Shown here: positions 38,617-49,945 of the stretch, in pieces
Numbering within the stretch: the first letter of the stretch is position 1
How the letters are laid out: every line of letters begins with the position of its first letter
Source: Sepiola atlantica
Lineage: Eukaryota; Mollusca; Cephalopoda; Sepiida; Sepiolidae
Reading direction: 5' to 3'
DNA: 64,000 nt
NCBI GenBank assembly: GCA_963556195.1
Contig: OY744521.1
Coordinates: 126,942,959-127,006,958 of the forward strand
The notes under the pieces: generated by a model
What the model was told of the DNA's origin: nothing
What the model saw: only the letters and a program-made list of their open reading frames with translations
Database searches by the model: none
Program-made: the position numbers and the translations under genes

Positions 38617-38786
38617 CAGTCTCTCTCGTAACCTAGTTTACGGAAAACAACAAACAATTTGTTGAAATGCTTTCAAAATTCAACGTGATTTTAACAGTAT
38701 CCATGTACATCTGGAGATATATAGATAGATGTGAATAAACTGGTATATATAGATATGAATAGACGGCTATAGATATAAATAGACCC

Positions 38787-40375
38787 ATCATCATCATCAT
38801 CATCACATTCGGTTTAACGTCGTTTTACATGTTGGCATGCGTTCCAAAGTAACCTATCTTGCCAAGACTTCATTTTCCCCTCTTTCCATCAGGTCCATTT
38901 TTATCCCTTCCCCCATGTTTTCTTTATCCCATCCCTGTGAACTGAACCTGCTACCTCAACTGTTTTATATCTACTAACCTAAGAACTCTCATCCATTCTT
39001 TCAATGTGGTCATACTATCGAAATCTACGCTTCTGCACACATCTCCCTATACTGTCAGGATTTAATTTTCCTCTGATGTAATCAGAACTAAGCCTGTCTT
39101 TAAGACTCACATTACACATCTATCGTATTATTTTCAGATCATTTATCTCCATGCAATACATTCCTCAACCATCACTAGCCATGTTTCACTTCTATACATA
39201 ATAACACAACATACACATGCCTGACAGAGTCTTCCCTTGGTTGACAATGGTAACGCTATGTGGGTTAGTAATCGCAGAAGTTCCCTGAACTTATCCATCC
39301 ACTCCTAACTCTTGCAACCACACTAGTACCTACTTTTCCCTGTACTCAAATGGTATCACCAAAGTAAATCCTCTGGACAACATCCAAATATACTTTCTCC
39401 ACATCTGAGTTCTCATCAATCTCTAGTGTCTTACATTTCTTGCGCACAAACTAGTAATCATCTTTCAGCCTAACTGTAATTCCACTGCACTTATTGTATA
39501 CCACATGCTTACGAGTACCACAACAAAATTGAGTTGCACCTGATTCCCTTTCCACAAACTGGGCAGGGAACATTCTTCTTTTGGGGAGCTTTCCAATACT
39601 ATAATCATTGCTCATCACTTTGGGCTTAATAACATTCACTTGTACTTTCCACAGCATTCCTCTAAGTCTTTAACTTAACAAGTAGGTCATCCATTGTTTC
39701 ACAGGCAAGTACTAAATGATCAGCATACAGCATTTCTTCCCGACAACTCGTACGGAACTCTTTGGACAATGCTTCTAGGACACAAATGAAAAGCAACGGA
39801 CTCGGTACATATTCCAGAACTGCTAACTAGTGGAACTCTCTTCCTGCTGACTGTTTTCCTCCTATATATATAGCATTGGTATTTTCTAGACTAAGGCCAA
39901 AAGGCATTTCCTGTGTTTGCGATAATACTATTTCGTTCTTGTTTGCTCCTTACATCAAGTAGCTTCATGCTTTGTCTGGAGCGATTTCAATTAATAAAAA
40001 CTGTCACTAAATATGTTGTTAATTCTAACACGACTTGAAGCATTTCTGTACACTGTTTGAACAACCTTTACCAACCACTCTTTTGTCCTGAGTTTACGCA
40101 AAGATCACCAGACAACTTTTCTTGCTACTTTGTCAAAAGCTTTTTCTAGATCCACAAATGCAGGATACAGGTTCTTTTTCTTACCAAGGTACTTCTCTTG
40201 CATTTGACCCATAATAAATATAGCAGCAGTGGTACTTTGCCCAGACACAAAACCAAACGGCATTTCTGTATCTTATTTGACTTCTTATTTGCTGCTCAGT
40301 TATTCGCTCGATCATTTTCGAGACCTGATCCATCAATTTAAAGCCTCTGTAATTACCTCTAGCTAGTGCATTCCT
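38787..40375 (-). pseudogene. 5'-truncated LINE with mutated reverse transcriptase
   Basis: On the minus strand, pieces in shifting frames give MPFGFVSGQSTTAAIFIMGQ, then NLYPAFVDLEKAFDKVARKV, EWLVKVVQTVYRNASSRVRI, a damaged segment, VLEALSKEFRT and MLYADHLVLACETMDDLLVKL. These are RT motifs QFGFV-G-ST, VDLEKAFD and the catalytic YADD, here YADH, so the second aspartate is lost. Downstream are remnants of a Cys-rich segment (FPAQFVERES.., HVVYNKCSGI). The 3' end carries a short (TGA)n tail (plus strand CATCATCATCATCATCATCA at 38787). The 5' side ends near the (AT)n array at 40418. Multiple stops and frameshifts; inactive. Confidence 0.85.
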
Positions 40376-40415
40376 TTACCCTTGTAACAATTCACAATTG
40401 TACTAGGGGTTTATA

Positions 40416-40417
<2 letters not shown>

Positions 40418-40492
<75 letters not shown>

Positions 40493-40530
40493 AGAGAAAG
40501 AGAGATAGAGAGAGAGAGAGAGAGAAAGAG
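40418..40530. repeat. (TA)n then (GA)n compound microsatellite
   Basis: About 72 bp TA then interrupted GA. It separates the LINE from fold-back module B. Confidence 0.95.
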
Positions 40531-40915
40531 AGAGAAATGAAATACGAAATAAAAAATGTAAGAATGACAAAATCTATTTCACTTTTAGTTGTTCAAAGAA
40601 AGTAGCCGAAATTCAAAATTTGAAAAATTTTGAATTTTGGCTATTTCCCTGCCAATTTATATATCTATGTAATTCCTCTGATGATAAGATTCCAATCTTT
40701 GAAAAGCCTGGCTTAAGGAAAGATAAAAAAAATAAACATGCTTTTAATAAATACACCTTGCATTGAAAAATTGAAGATGAAATAGATTTATCATTCTTAC
40801 ATTTTTTTTTATTTCTCTTCTTTCATTTATTTATATAATTGCTCTATCCCGTATATTGAGCTTTAATAATTTCACGATAGGTTCAAATTTCTAAAAATAT
40901 ACGTCTTACTTTTAG

Positions 40916-40917
<2 letters not shown>
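40531..40917. mobile_element. Fold-back module B
   Basis: A left arm (about 40531-40600, AAATGTAAGAATGACAAAAT) and right arm (about 40763-40822, ATTTATCATTCTTACATTTT) are imperfect inverted repeats. Inside lies a strong hairpin at 40604-40642 (AAATTCAAAATT with AATTTTGAATTT). The outer segment GCTCTATCCCGTATATTGAGC at 40841-40861 matches 62779 and, inverted, 16488. Both edges are TA or TA/GA arrays. Confidence 0.65.

Positions 40918-41012
<95 letters not shown>
40918..41012. repeat. (AT)n then short (GA)n
   Basis: Pure AT run to about 40998 then GA units. Confidence 0.95.
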
Positions 41013-42528
41013 AAAGGGATATTTTGTAGAAAATCCGTTCCAAAAGATATCCCGCCGCCCCAAAACAAACAAGATGCGGTTTGTATGAAAAAAAACTTTT
41101 TTTTTACTCAAGAAGATGAAATCCATTTGTGTCATTAGGTATTTGTATAAAAAGATCGCTTCTCTTATATTTCTGGCTTCACATAAACTCACATAGATAG
41201 CGGTCCACCATTCCGTGATGCGTTCCACAGTGGCGTTTTTTCTGCATTTTTTATCTCCTAATCCAAACCCATAACCTTAACCTAACTATAAATCTATTCA
41301 GAATCTAGCGTTACTTTTAACCAAATAATAACTCTGACTCTAACCTGACATACGAGAGAAGTCACAAAAGTAGGTCAAAAGTAGGTCACGGGTGCTCGCG
41401 TTGCAAAACTTATGTTTCAATTAGTTGCTAGAATCTTCTACAAATGTCCCGAAAAATCTATGTGTGTGGTAGATTTATTCTTTTAAATTTTTCTTACCAA
41501 TAAATTGCCAACGCGAGGAGGGTTATTTAAAATACTATAAGGTAGATAAAGCTAAACGAACTGCCTAAACAAAATAAACAGATAATAATTATTTAACAGC
41601 TTCTCAAATAAACTGTTCTATCCGACATTGATATTAACATGGCTATTTCCCAAGGTTTTATAATCGACTTAATCGAAATAATATTTTCACCTGCAAGCAT
41701 TCATTTCTTTTATTTATTTATTTTATATATGTAATACTTTATATTTTTTTTGTTTCTCTTTTCTTTCATGTTTCCTCAGTGCGGCCGATCCCATCCTACG
41801 ACGTATTCTTTTTATTATCCTTACGAAGCGGCCATTTTTCTTGGTGACGTCATGAGAAACAAACAAAAATCTCTTCAAGTTGCATGAGATTCTCAAAAAG
41901 CAAAAAATGGAAGCCGTTAATTAACGGATGGGAGCGAATAAACACATTTCGAATATCCCGCTGGCAAAATGTCTGCCACCAACAGAAAACTTTCCAACAA
42001 GAAAATAATGCTTAAAATGCAAATTTGAAAATGAAGAAACACGAATTGAATCTTTTTGTTAAGTTGAACGTAATATTGTACAAAAGCTCATCGATAAAAT
42101 ATCCTATAACAAAATAATTTTCAATAAGAGTGAAATAGATGTGCGCCTTGCTTCAAAATTAATTGTCAGGCCTTAGAATTTCTATTTAAGTTTAGAGTGC
42201 GATTAACTTGCGTTTATACTGGGTAGAAAAATCATGTGTTCCCTTTCAGTTTTTATTTATTTAAATCACATAATTGAGGTGAGGACGACATTTTTGTTCA
42301 GGTTTATAAGATTTAGTAAAATATAACGTAGAATTATAATTTATTTAAATGCATACAGGCAAATCATTTTTAAATGTTATTAAAGAAACCCTTCCGGGTT
42401 AACTTAAACAGAAGATATTTATTTAAACAAATGTTTCTTAAATCTTCCGCGGATGAACTGGATTTCAAAAGAACATTCTTTGGAACTTTAATGTGCTAAT
42501 TAATTTATTTTTCTGTCTCTGTAAGTGC

Positions 42529-42530
<2 letters not shown>
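41013..42530. other. Non-coding sequence, nothing recognised
   Basis: AT-rich, no open frames of note. Confidence 0.45.

Positions 42531-42621
<91 letters not shown>
42531..42621. repeat. (TA)n then (GA)n compound microsatellite
   Basis: The GA run ends exactly at the left arm of fold-back element C. Confidence 0.95.
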
Positions 42622-42626
<5 letters not shown>

Positions 42627-43279
42627 ATAAAAAGAAAAAACTATACACACATTAAGGTTGTACACATTATAACTTATTTCGACCCCTTAATTAGGTCTCC
42701 TCAGATGTATAAACAACCACGTCAAAAAAACAAATAATGAGAGAAATTGATCATCGTCTTAAAAAGATAAATTCACTTTTTTTATTGGTCTATGTAAAAA
42801 AGGAGGTAAATGTTAAAATAATCGAGGAGGGGTGACAGAAGTAAAAGATTAATTTGACTTTTTTTTTTTTTATATATGCAGAAATATAAAAATATAAAAA
42901 TATATATAAAAAGAATTCTTTTTTACTATTTAAACAAATAAATCATCTCATTTAAAATTTCGAATGTGAGCTTTATGGGTAAAAATATATGATGAAAGAT
43001 TCGAGCGTTCACGATTAAAAACTACGTTTAATTATTTACGATTAAAAATTAAAAGACGAAAATGTAGGACGAAGATTTCGGTTTAGATTAGAACATATTA
43101 AAAATTTAATTTGTATAACGTCAAGTGAATTTATCTTTTTAAGACGATGATCAATTTCTCTCATTATTTGGTTTTTTGACGTGGTTGTTTATACATCTGA
43201 GGAGACCTAATTAAGGGGTCGAAATAAGTTATAATGTGTACAACCTTAATGTGTGTATAGTTTTTTCTTTTTATAATTC
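42622..43279. mobile_element. Fold-back element C with 155-bp near-identical inverted arms
   Basis: Left arm 42622-42776 and right arm 43125-43279 are inverted complements over 155 bp. By eye I find a single mismatch, at the A-tract in CACGTCAAAAAAACAAAT. The 348-bp spacer is AT-rich and non-coding. The arms would form a very stable stem. The left arm starts at the end of a GA run, and a (TA)n array lies 70 bp beyond the right arm. Such arm identity means recent origin or ongoing arm-to-arm conversion. Confidence 0.85.
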
Positions 43280-43347
43280 TGTTTTGCTCTGTTTAAATTA
43301 CATTGAGCTCTGTTATTCAGATTCTCAACACAAAATTGAAATCTACA

Positions 43348-43350
<3 letters not shown>

Positions 43351-43424
<74 letters not shown>
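43351..43424. repeat. (TA)n microsatellite
   Basis: Pure TA run beyond fold-back element C. Confidence 0.95.
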
Positions 43425-43432
<8 letters not shown>

Positions 43433-43639
43433 TTATGAAACAGGGTTATTTTGATTCATAAACTGTTGTTTTGTTTTTGTCGATTTTCGCAAGAAATAAA
43501 AAAACGATATTTTAGAATATTCTATTATGTAAATGCTGAGTTAGAATTAAAATAATCTACTGTTTTGCTATATATTTTTTGTTTTGGAATTATCTTGAAA
43601 GTTATTTTAAAATGCACACACAAAAGGCGTAAGTAGCAA

Positions 43640-43890
43640 CCATAGTTAAAGTCGGTGTCCCTTATGATGCTGGCTTAAACAGAGCTGAGAGGTAAAAGAT
43701 AACGAAATACCAAGGTCTTATGTAGGACATGAAAAGAAACTGGTATCTTAGGAAGCAACCGGACTCATGAAAAAGAATTTCAAAATTACCTGGCGAATAA
43801 ACACGGTGAACAAAGTGAAAGAGAGATACAAACAATTTCACTTAAAAGGACGATTAGAATATTTAAAAGATCTCTCGGTTTGAATATATG
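43640..43890 (+). pseudogene. LINE C-terminal fragment, damaged copy
   Basis: Plus-strand pieces GVPYDAGLNRAER, KITKYQGLM and DMKRNWYLRK, with stops between them, parallel the 35165-35416 fragment (DGLNRDEREKITKYEYLM, KRNWNLRK). MKKNFK and CECQASGRMPHPYQK follow. Same LINE family, opposite orientation. Confidence 0.6.
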
Positions 43891-43989
43891 AAATAGCGTG
43901 TGAATGTCAGGCATCCGGTAGGATGCCCCATCCGTATCAAAAAACAAAAAACCAAAGATAAGAAAATTGAAAGAAAAAAGAAAAGAAAA

Positions 43990-43994
<5 letters not shown>

Positions 43995-44073
<79 letters not shown>
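43995..44073. repeat. (TA)n then (GA)n compound microsatellite
   Basis: About 45 bp TA then about 33 bp GA. Confidence 0.95.
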
Positions 44074-44076
<3 letters not shown>

Positions 44077-44660
44077 GAATAAATTATTAAATCAAGATTA
44101 TATCATTCTATGATTTAATGACAATTTTGGAACAAAACCGGTTTTACACGTTTACACATAAAAAACTAAATGAACATCTAAATTAGCAATTAATAACAAA
44201 AGAAATAAAAAAGAAATTATTCCAATCACGCATGTGCTAAAATAAGGTCAATCTATAACTCGACACACTCACAAAATAGATGTGCCGCACCCAAACAAAA
44301 CAAAAGAAAATGGTGACAAATAAAAGTTAGCCAGGACTTTGTTTGAGAGAAGCTCAACCCTTGACTAATGAAAACATTAACCCGTGAGAGAGAAATAACA
44401 ACTAATCTGGTTTGTTAGTTAGCTAGACTAAACACCACGTAGATATATAAAATCAAACATTAACAAAATATATGTGCACTTAGCCTGGCGATTTCATACG
44501 GGGATGAAACACAGGCGCCTATGTGTAGCTTAATTACTATAAATATATTTTCATACTTTACTATTAAGCGCTACTCACATATTGAGCACTGTTGAAGTAA
44601 TTACTGAAACTCTATGCACAATATATTGTAGCACCTTATAATATCATACGCGTATACAAA

Positions 44661-44698
<38 letters not shown>

Positions 44699-45354
44699 TT
44701 ACTTCCATCCCGTCATACAAAAGTTAGCGAGTAAAACACGTGCCTTTTTTAAGCAAACAATATGTCAGAAAAACATCTCATACTGACCCGCTATCTGAAA
44801 AGAATTCAGAAATAAATCTACTCCATAATAAAAAAAAAGTTTATAGTAGGTGTTTTTTTTTCTTTAGGTCATCAGGAATGATAATAATAATTTACATATG
44901 AAAAATTAAATTACTGATGTAATACTCTGATTTTATATAAATATTTTAGTAAAATATCTAGATAAATAGCGAGTGCAAACACTGGAGAAGCATAATTTGT
45001 CCGTCATTTTTTATTGAGTGTGTACACTAGTATATAGATAAATTCTAAAATACTTAACACACCCCGTTCTTTATTTCATCTAAGGATTTGGGTATCAACT
45101 ATAAGCATATTTAACAACACGATAAACAGTTAGGGGAGTGCATGGACTAACATAGTCTGAAGAAACATTCCTAACAACTGAAAAAAACAGGACAATTTCA
45201 CGTTTCGTCAAATACGTTTTACCTTTTAGACAAACACAGAAATGTTGCCGACAAAAATTCAACAGACATAGAATGGAATTGGTATTCCCGCTGGAATTGA
45301 TGTTTCATTTGCTTTAATTCCTGTTCAAGCAAACTTTTAATAATTGTAACGTTA
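44074..45354. other. Non-coding sequence with small (TA)n(TG)n at 44660-44698
   Basis: Nothing recognised. Confidence 0.45.
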
Positions 45355-45475
45355 AGTAGACTGCATGATAGCTTAATGATTAGGGCCTCAAGATACACCA
45401 GGTATGCAAGAAGCAGCCAAGGTGGTGTAGATCCTCGGATCATAAAATACGTAGTAAATCTTCCCATGACGCAAA
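45355..45475 (+). mobile_element. Candidate tRNA-derived SINE remnant
   Basis: GATAGCTTAATGATTAGGGC at 45367 is A-box like; the B-box is not clear. Confidence 0.3.
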
Positions 45476-46904
45476 CCACACTGGGGAGATTAATACAACA
45501 GCATTAGCAGGCTTAAACGAGAAGGGGGGGGCGAAAATCAATCACTATGATTCTTGGAGAGTTAAACATAGATCTAACCAGTAGATCTAACAGCAGTGGC
45601 CTTACATCAGTGAGGGGGGCGTTGTGCATAAAATCTGTAGAGAGGTAAGCTCCGAAACAGAGCGCATTCTCTCCTGATGACCCCAACTATGCTGTTAGTT
45701 ATCCGTTATCAGCGGGGGTATCTGCTGGTTGCATTCTAACGAGCTGTATCTTCTATCTCACATATTTTATATTCATTATTTTCACTGATGTATAACGTCT
45801 TTAATTTTACTACAAAAAATAAATATCCTATTTTATTGTCTTTGTTTAATTAATAATTCACCAACAGCCTTGGTCTGTTAATGACGTGCCCCACTGGGGA
45901 CCATCGTGAATTGAATTTGCTTTACGAGCGCCTCTCCATCGCCACTATTCGTGGGGACGCCTTGAGCCTGCTCTCGGCCTGCCAAGCCAGCCGGACACCC
46001 GATGAAACTTTCTGATACTTGTATGTTGGTTTTGAAAAAGGACATTTTATAAATTAATTATTATTTGCTTCTCAATTTTTCTTCTCAATTTTTTATTAGT
46101 TAAATATTATTTAATATTTGTTGTTATATTCCTGAAATGTTATTGATGTTGGACATTTTCCCCTTTTATATAAATGTTTTTTTTTCATTTGTAATATATT
46201 TTAATTTCTGTTTAATAAATGTTATCAAAATACTCAAAAATAATTACCAAATGACTTGAACCAATTTTTAAACCAAAAAAATCTTTTTTTAACGTTTGAT
46301 ATGTTTTTATATTTGAGATTCTTCTTAGTTTTCTAATGTTGTAATCTTCACGCATTTATTTTTATATGTGTGTTGTTTAATTTACTTACGTATGCAATAA
46401 TTTAAGATAATATTTAATAAATTTTCTTAATCCGTAAATTAATAAGATCTATTATGCAGATTCGTTTAGGTTTTTCTTTAATTCTTTTAATTTTGTGGAA
46501 GTTTTTTTTTATTCAAAACGTAAATATATGATATTTTACTTGAAAATATTTTCAACTATTTTTTTAGTTTTTCTTTCATTAACAGTTTAAATGCGTTCTT
46601 CGCGAATTTTAGCAATATTTTTAAAGATATGTTTTATTTGATCGAAGCAACTCTTTTTCTTCCTACAGGCCACAATTCTTGTAGATATTAAAGTGTTTTT
46701 GACGCCAATACGGAGTTAAAGTAAAATAAATTGTTTTGGACTATTAAAATAATTTCTAACGTTGTTGATAATGTTCACTCATATATTTTTTATATCGCTT
46801 ATGCTTGAATTCATGTTTTGAAACATGATGTAAATCATAAATCTATGACGTAACGCCAAAGATATAATTATTTTGTTGGGTAATGTGTTAAGCTCTATTT
46901 ATAA
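45476..46904. other. Non-coding sequence; two G+C-richer blocks
   Basis: Blocks at 45500-45740 and 45865-46015 are less AT-biased than their surroundings, suggesting decayed elements, but have no ends or domains I recognise. Confidence 0.35.
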
Positions 46905-46980
46905 GAAAGTCCAAATAGCTCAGTTGTTATAACGTCAGACTGCACATCTCAAGGTTTCTTTTTCGATTTCCGATCATGGC
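46905..46980 (+). mobile_element. tRNA-like SINE head or tRNA pseudogene
   Basis: AATAGCTCAGTTGTTATAAC (A-box) and TTTCGATTTCC (degenerate B-box) are 45 bp apart with CGTCAGACTGCACATCTCAA between, reminiscent of an anticodon arm. Stems are too poor for a functional tRNA. Confidence 0.45.
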
Positions 46981-47511
46981 ATCCGCTTTATCATTGAGAA
47001 TTTAGTATGTACTATTAAGGCAATATTTTCCATTTCCAAAAGCAGTTAAGATCTCTGATATTTCGAAATGAAATAAATTCGCAATGTATTTATTACATTT
47101 TAACAAATTGTGACGGACAGACGGACTAAATCATCATTTATATAAGATTGTGGTCAAAAACAGTTATCTTCCCTTGACTAATTTTACATAAAATAATACT
47201 ACACATATCTATTTTCTAACCAACGTTCAGCTACATTGAATAAAGCTGAGTGAAGCTCAAACTGTCGCCTCTTCTCAATTTATTCAATGTAATTATGGAA
47301 AATATTTATAAGCTGACTGCTGTGACCTTGACTTATCTGGCTCTGGTACGACTGATAGTCTGAATCACTGGAATACTTTATTTCGTAACCTTAGAGACTT
47401 TTTTTACATGAATCTCAAACGAACAAAAACTATTTTTTCATTACGCTTCAGTTCGAATTTATACGCATTTTTCTTCTCGCGAGAACGATAACAAATGCTG
47501 TCGACATTCTA

Positions 47512-48800
47512 TCAGGTTGGAAAGAAAGTAATGTCGTTTTTGTCCAACACATTTATTTCATCTGAAAAATTCACATTAGGGCATTTTTAATCTTTACAAT
47601 AATTTCCCTCATTTTCTATGACTTCTATCCAACGATCAACTAGCTTCTTGATGTCTTCTTCAAAAGATTTCTCTGATTTTTGAGAGAAAAACGAATTTAG
47701 GTCATTTTTGAGTTGGTCGTCATTTTCATACATTTTATTGTTTAAGTGATACTGCAACGGCCGGAAAAGAGGTAGTCGGATGGAGCAATGTCAGGTGAAT
47801 AAGGAGGATGAAGCAAAACTTCCCAATTAAAACTCATGCCCTTTTCCTGAATGAGTTTTGCTGTGTGAGGTTTCGCGTTATCATGCTGAAGCACTACACT
47901 CTGCCTATTGAGTAATGCTGGTCATTTATTTATTTTTTATAGAGCAATTCTTAGATCATCCAGCTGCGAACAATATTTTACTGCTGTGATTGTTTGATTA
48001 GGCTCTAGTAACTCATAATGAATCAGTCCTCTCATGTCCCACCATAAAGAGAGCATAACCTTCTTTGGATATAGTCCTTGTTTTGGAACAGGCTGTGGAC
48101 TTATGTTTCGGTCTAACCATTGTTTTTGTTTTTTTTGCGTTGGGTATTCTTGTGATGGACCCATTTTTCATCTCCAGTCACAATTCTTTGCAAAAATTGT
48201 TTTCGGTGATTCCTGGAAAGCAAAGATGTGCAAAGAGTCAATCTTTAATTTCATTGAGCGTTGGTCAAATCGTGGGGAATCCAGAGTCCAAATTTTGATA
48301 CGTTTCCTAACTCCTGAAGGCATGAAATAATTGTGGTATGGGTTGTATTGAATTGTTGAGCTAATTCTCTGCTGGTTAACTTTGGATTGGCCTCCACAGC
48401 GTCTTTAACGGCGTCTTTTTCAATTGATTTTGGCCTTCCCGAACGTTGCCGATCTGACAGGTTAAAGTCTCCAGAAGACGATTTTGCAAACCACCGTTGA
48501 CATTTTCGATCATTCAGAACATTTATCCCATAGACAGTTCCAATATTCCTTGGAGCTTCTGCAGCTGAGTTTCCTTTTTTGAATTCATAGAGCATTCAAT
48601 GTCTCAGATGCTCCTCACTGTAATCCATTTTTTGACGGCTGAGACCGTTAAACCTTATATTTTCCAACTAATTACTATATCTGAAAGGCAAAGCAAGATA
48701 TTAAGACACCGATTCACCAAAAACTCTAGAACTGTGTACAACTTAGGAGGCTGCAAAGTGATGAAGTAAAAAATACGCCATTACTTTCTTTCCAACCTGA
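47512..48800 (-). mobile_element. Full-length mariner transposon (1289 bp) with TA target duplication
   Basis: Terminal inverted repeats of about 30 bp, TCAGGTTGGAAAGAAAGTAA at the left and TTACTTTCTTTCCAACCTGA at the right, flanked by TA on both sides (47510-47511 and 48801-48802). Length is typical of mariner. The transposase is on the minus strand and broken. Both ends look transposase-competent, so the copy could in principle be moved by an intact relative. Confidence 0.93.
47600..48628 (-). pseudogene. Mariner D34D transposase, inactivated
   Basis: The minus strand starts MDYSEEHLRH followed by a stop, then MLYEFKKGNSAAEAPRNIG and a helix-turn-helix region with SGRPKSIEKDAVKDAV and LTSRELAQQF. 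Catalytic residue 1 is in VTGDEKW, residue 2 in LQHDNAKPHTA and residue 3 in YSPDIAPSDY, with 34 residues between the second and third, the D34D signature of mariner. The WWDMRGLIHYE block lies between. At least one stop near the start, a stop after WIPHDLTNAQ, one after LDDLRIAL and a frameshift after APSDY break the frame. The architecture is otherwise collinear with full-length mariner transposases of about 345 residues. It belongs to the family also co-opted in primate SETMAR. Non-functional as it stands. Confidence 0.92.
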
Positions 48801-48802
48801 TA

Positions 48803-49160
48803 AAAACAATGTTCAAAACTAAAAACGACATTTTGGCTCGTCACTTACCGCTAACAGACAACAATTGGATAAGAAAAAATTATCAATGTTTACATATCTA
48901 TATATTGCTAGCAGGACTCGCAGAAATTTCACAGTTGTATCCTTGTAAATGTGTTTGGCATATTTAAGTAAACTAGTTAATGTAGTTTCAGAATATATCC
49001 GGTTATGGGGTTCTATCTCCAAAAGCTTGTAGGAGTTTGTGACATATTGCCATTCTAGGAACATCCGGCGCGAACGCAGGCCCCATGATATTATTGTACC
49101 ATCTTTCGATATAACAGATATTATATTTTCATCCTAGCTTGAACGGCAAGAGAGCGTATT
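48803..49160. other. Unassigned non-coding sequence
   Basis: Flank of the mariner insertion. No gene seen. Confidence 0.4.
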
Positions 49161-49162
49161 TT

Positions 49163-49196
49163 AGGTCGAGTTTCAGGTTCGACACAACACTATCAT
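49163..49196 (-). other. Hammerhead-like core on the minus strand
   Basis: Minus strand CTGATGA, an 18-base segment with only a weak GTT/AAC stem, then GAAAC. Core elements match but stem II is poor. Counted as a weak relative of the motif at 17453. Confidence 0.25.
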
Positions 49197-49259
49197 CAGA
49201 TGATTTTTTTAATATTTTCTTTTGCATTGCATCTTCGTCAATCGGGGAACTCATAAAAA

Positions 49260-49945
49260 TGGTGGGTGATAACGTACGAACATGAAAATATATTCAACGA
49301 TAGAAAAACAGGTGCATGCAATTGCAGGAGCTCTCAATAAATGGCAATGGCAGAGTATCGGTAGAATGCTGCATAAGCTCCGCAATTGAAAACTACATTC
49401 TTCCCTTGAAGACGTCAAGAGGATCACAAATAACTGTGAACCCGACTCGATGATCAAACATTGGTTCTACAAACCAACGAACTCTTGTATAACCCACCAA
49501 ATTTTCTGAAAAGGTTGACTTCTATTCCAAGAAACCGGTGCCAAGTAAGACTAGACATAACAAGTGGTTTTTTACCCCGCCTAATAAACCGGTATCTTCC
49601 GGCCCTTTGGGTCTGGATTTACGCCGGTCTATTGGGGGTTGTCGGTCCTGTGCAGTTCTAGGAGGTGCACCCTCCCAGGCTTTGCCTCCCCTCTTTGTGG
49701 AGCAGTAAGTTTATTGCTTACTGTCTGAGGCGCCCCTACTGGGGAATGCCTACGGGGCTGCCCAGCCAGAGTTCTCAAATTCTCGAGCGCTGGTTCTTTC
49801 CCACTTTCCCGACCTTGTGTCACATCTTACCTTGTGGGAGGAAGATAAATAGAAGCAATCGACGAATATTCTAGAACCCCTTTCGCGTTTTAAAGTATCG
49901 GTGTTTCATCATGAGCATAAGAGAATTCCCTGCTCTTTCTTATCA
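49260..49945 (+). mobile_element. Retroelement-like remnant
   Basis: The block 49650-49770 (CAGTTCTAGGAGGTGCACCC, GTAAGTTTATTGCTTACTGT, GGCGCCCCTACTGGGGAATG) resembles 54128-54222 (CGGTTCTAGGAGCTCC, GTTAGTTTATTGCCAATCGC, GAGCCCCATGCGGGGAAATG). It is a dispersed family with no intact frame; class unknown. Confidence 0.45.
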
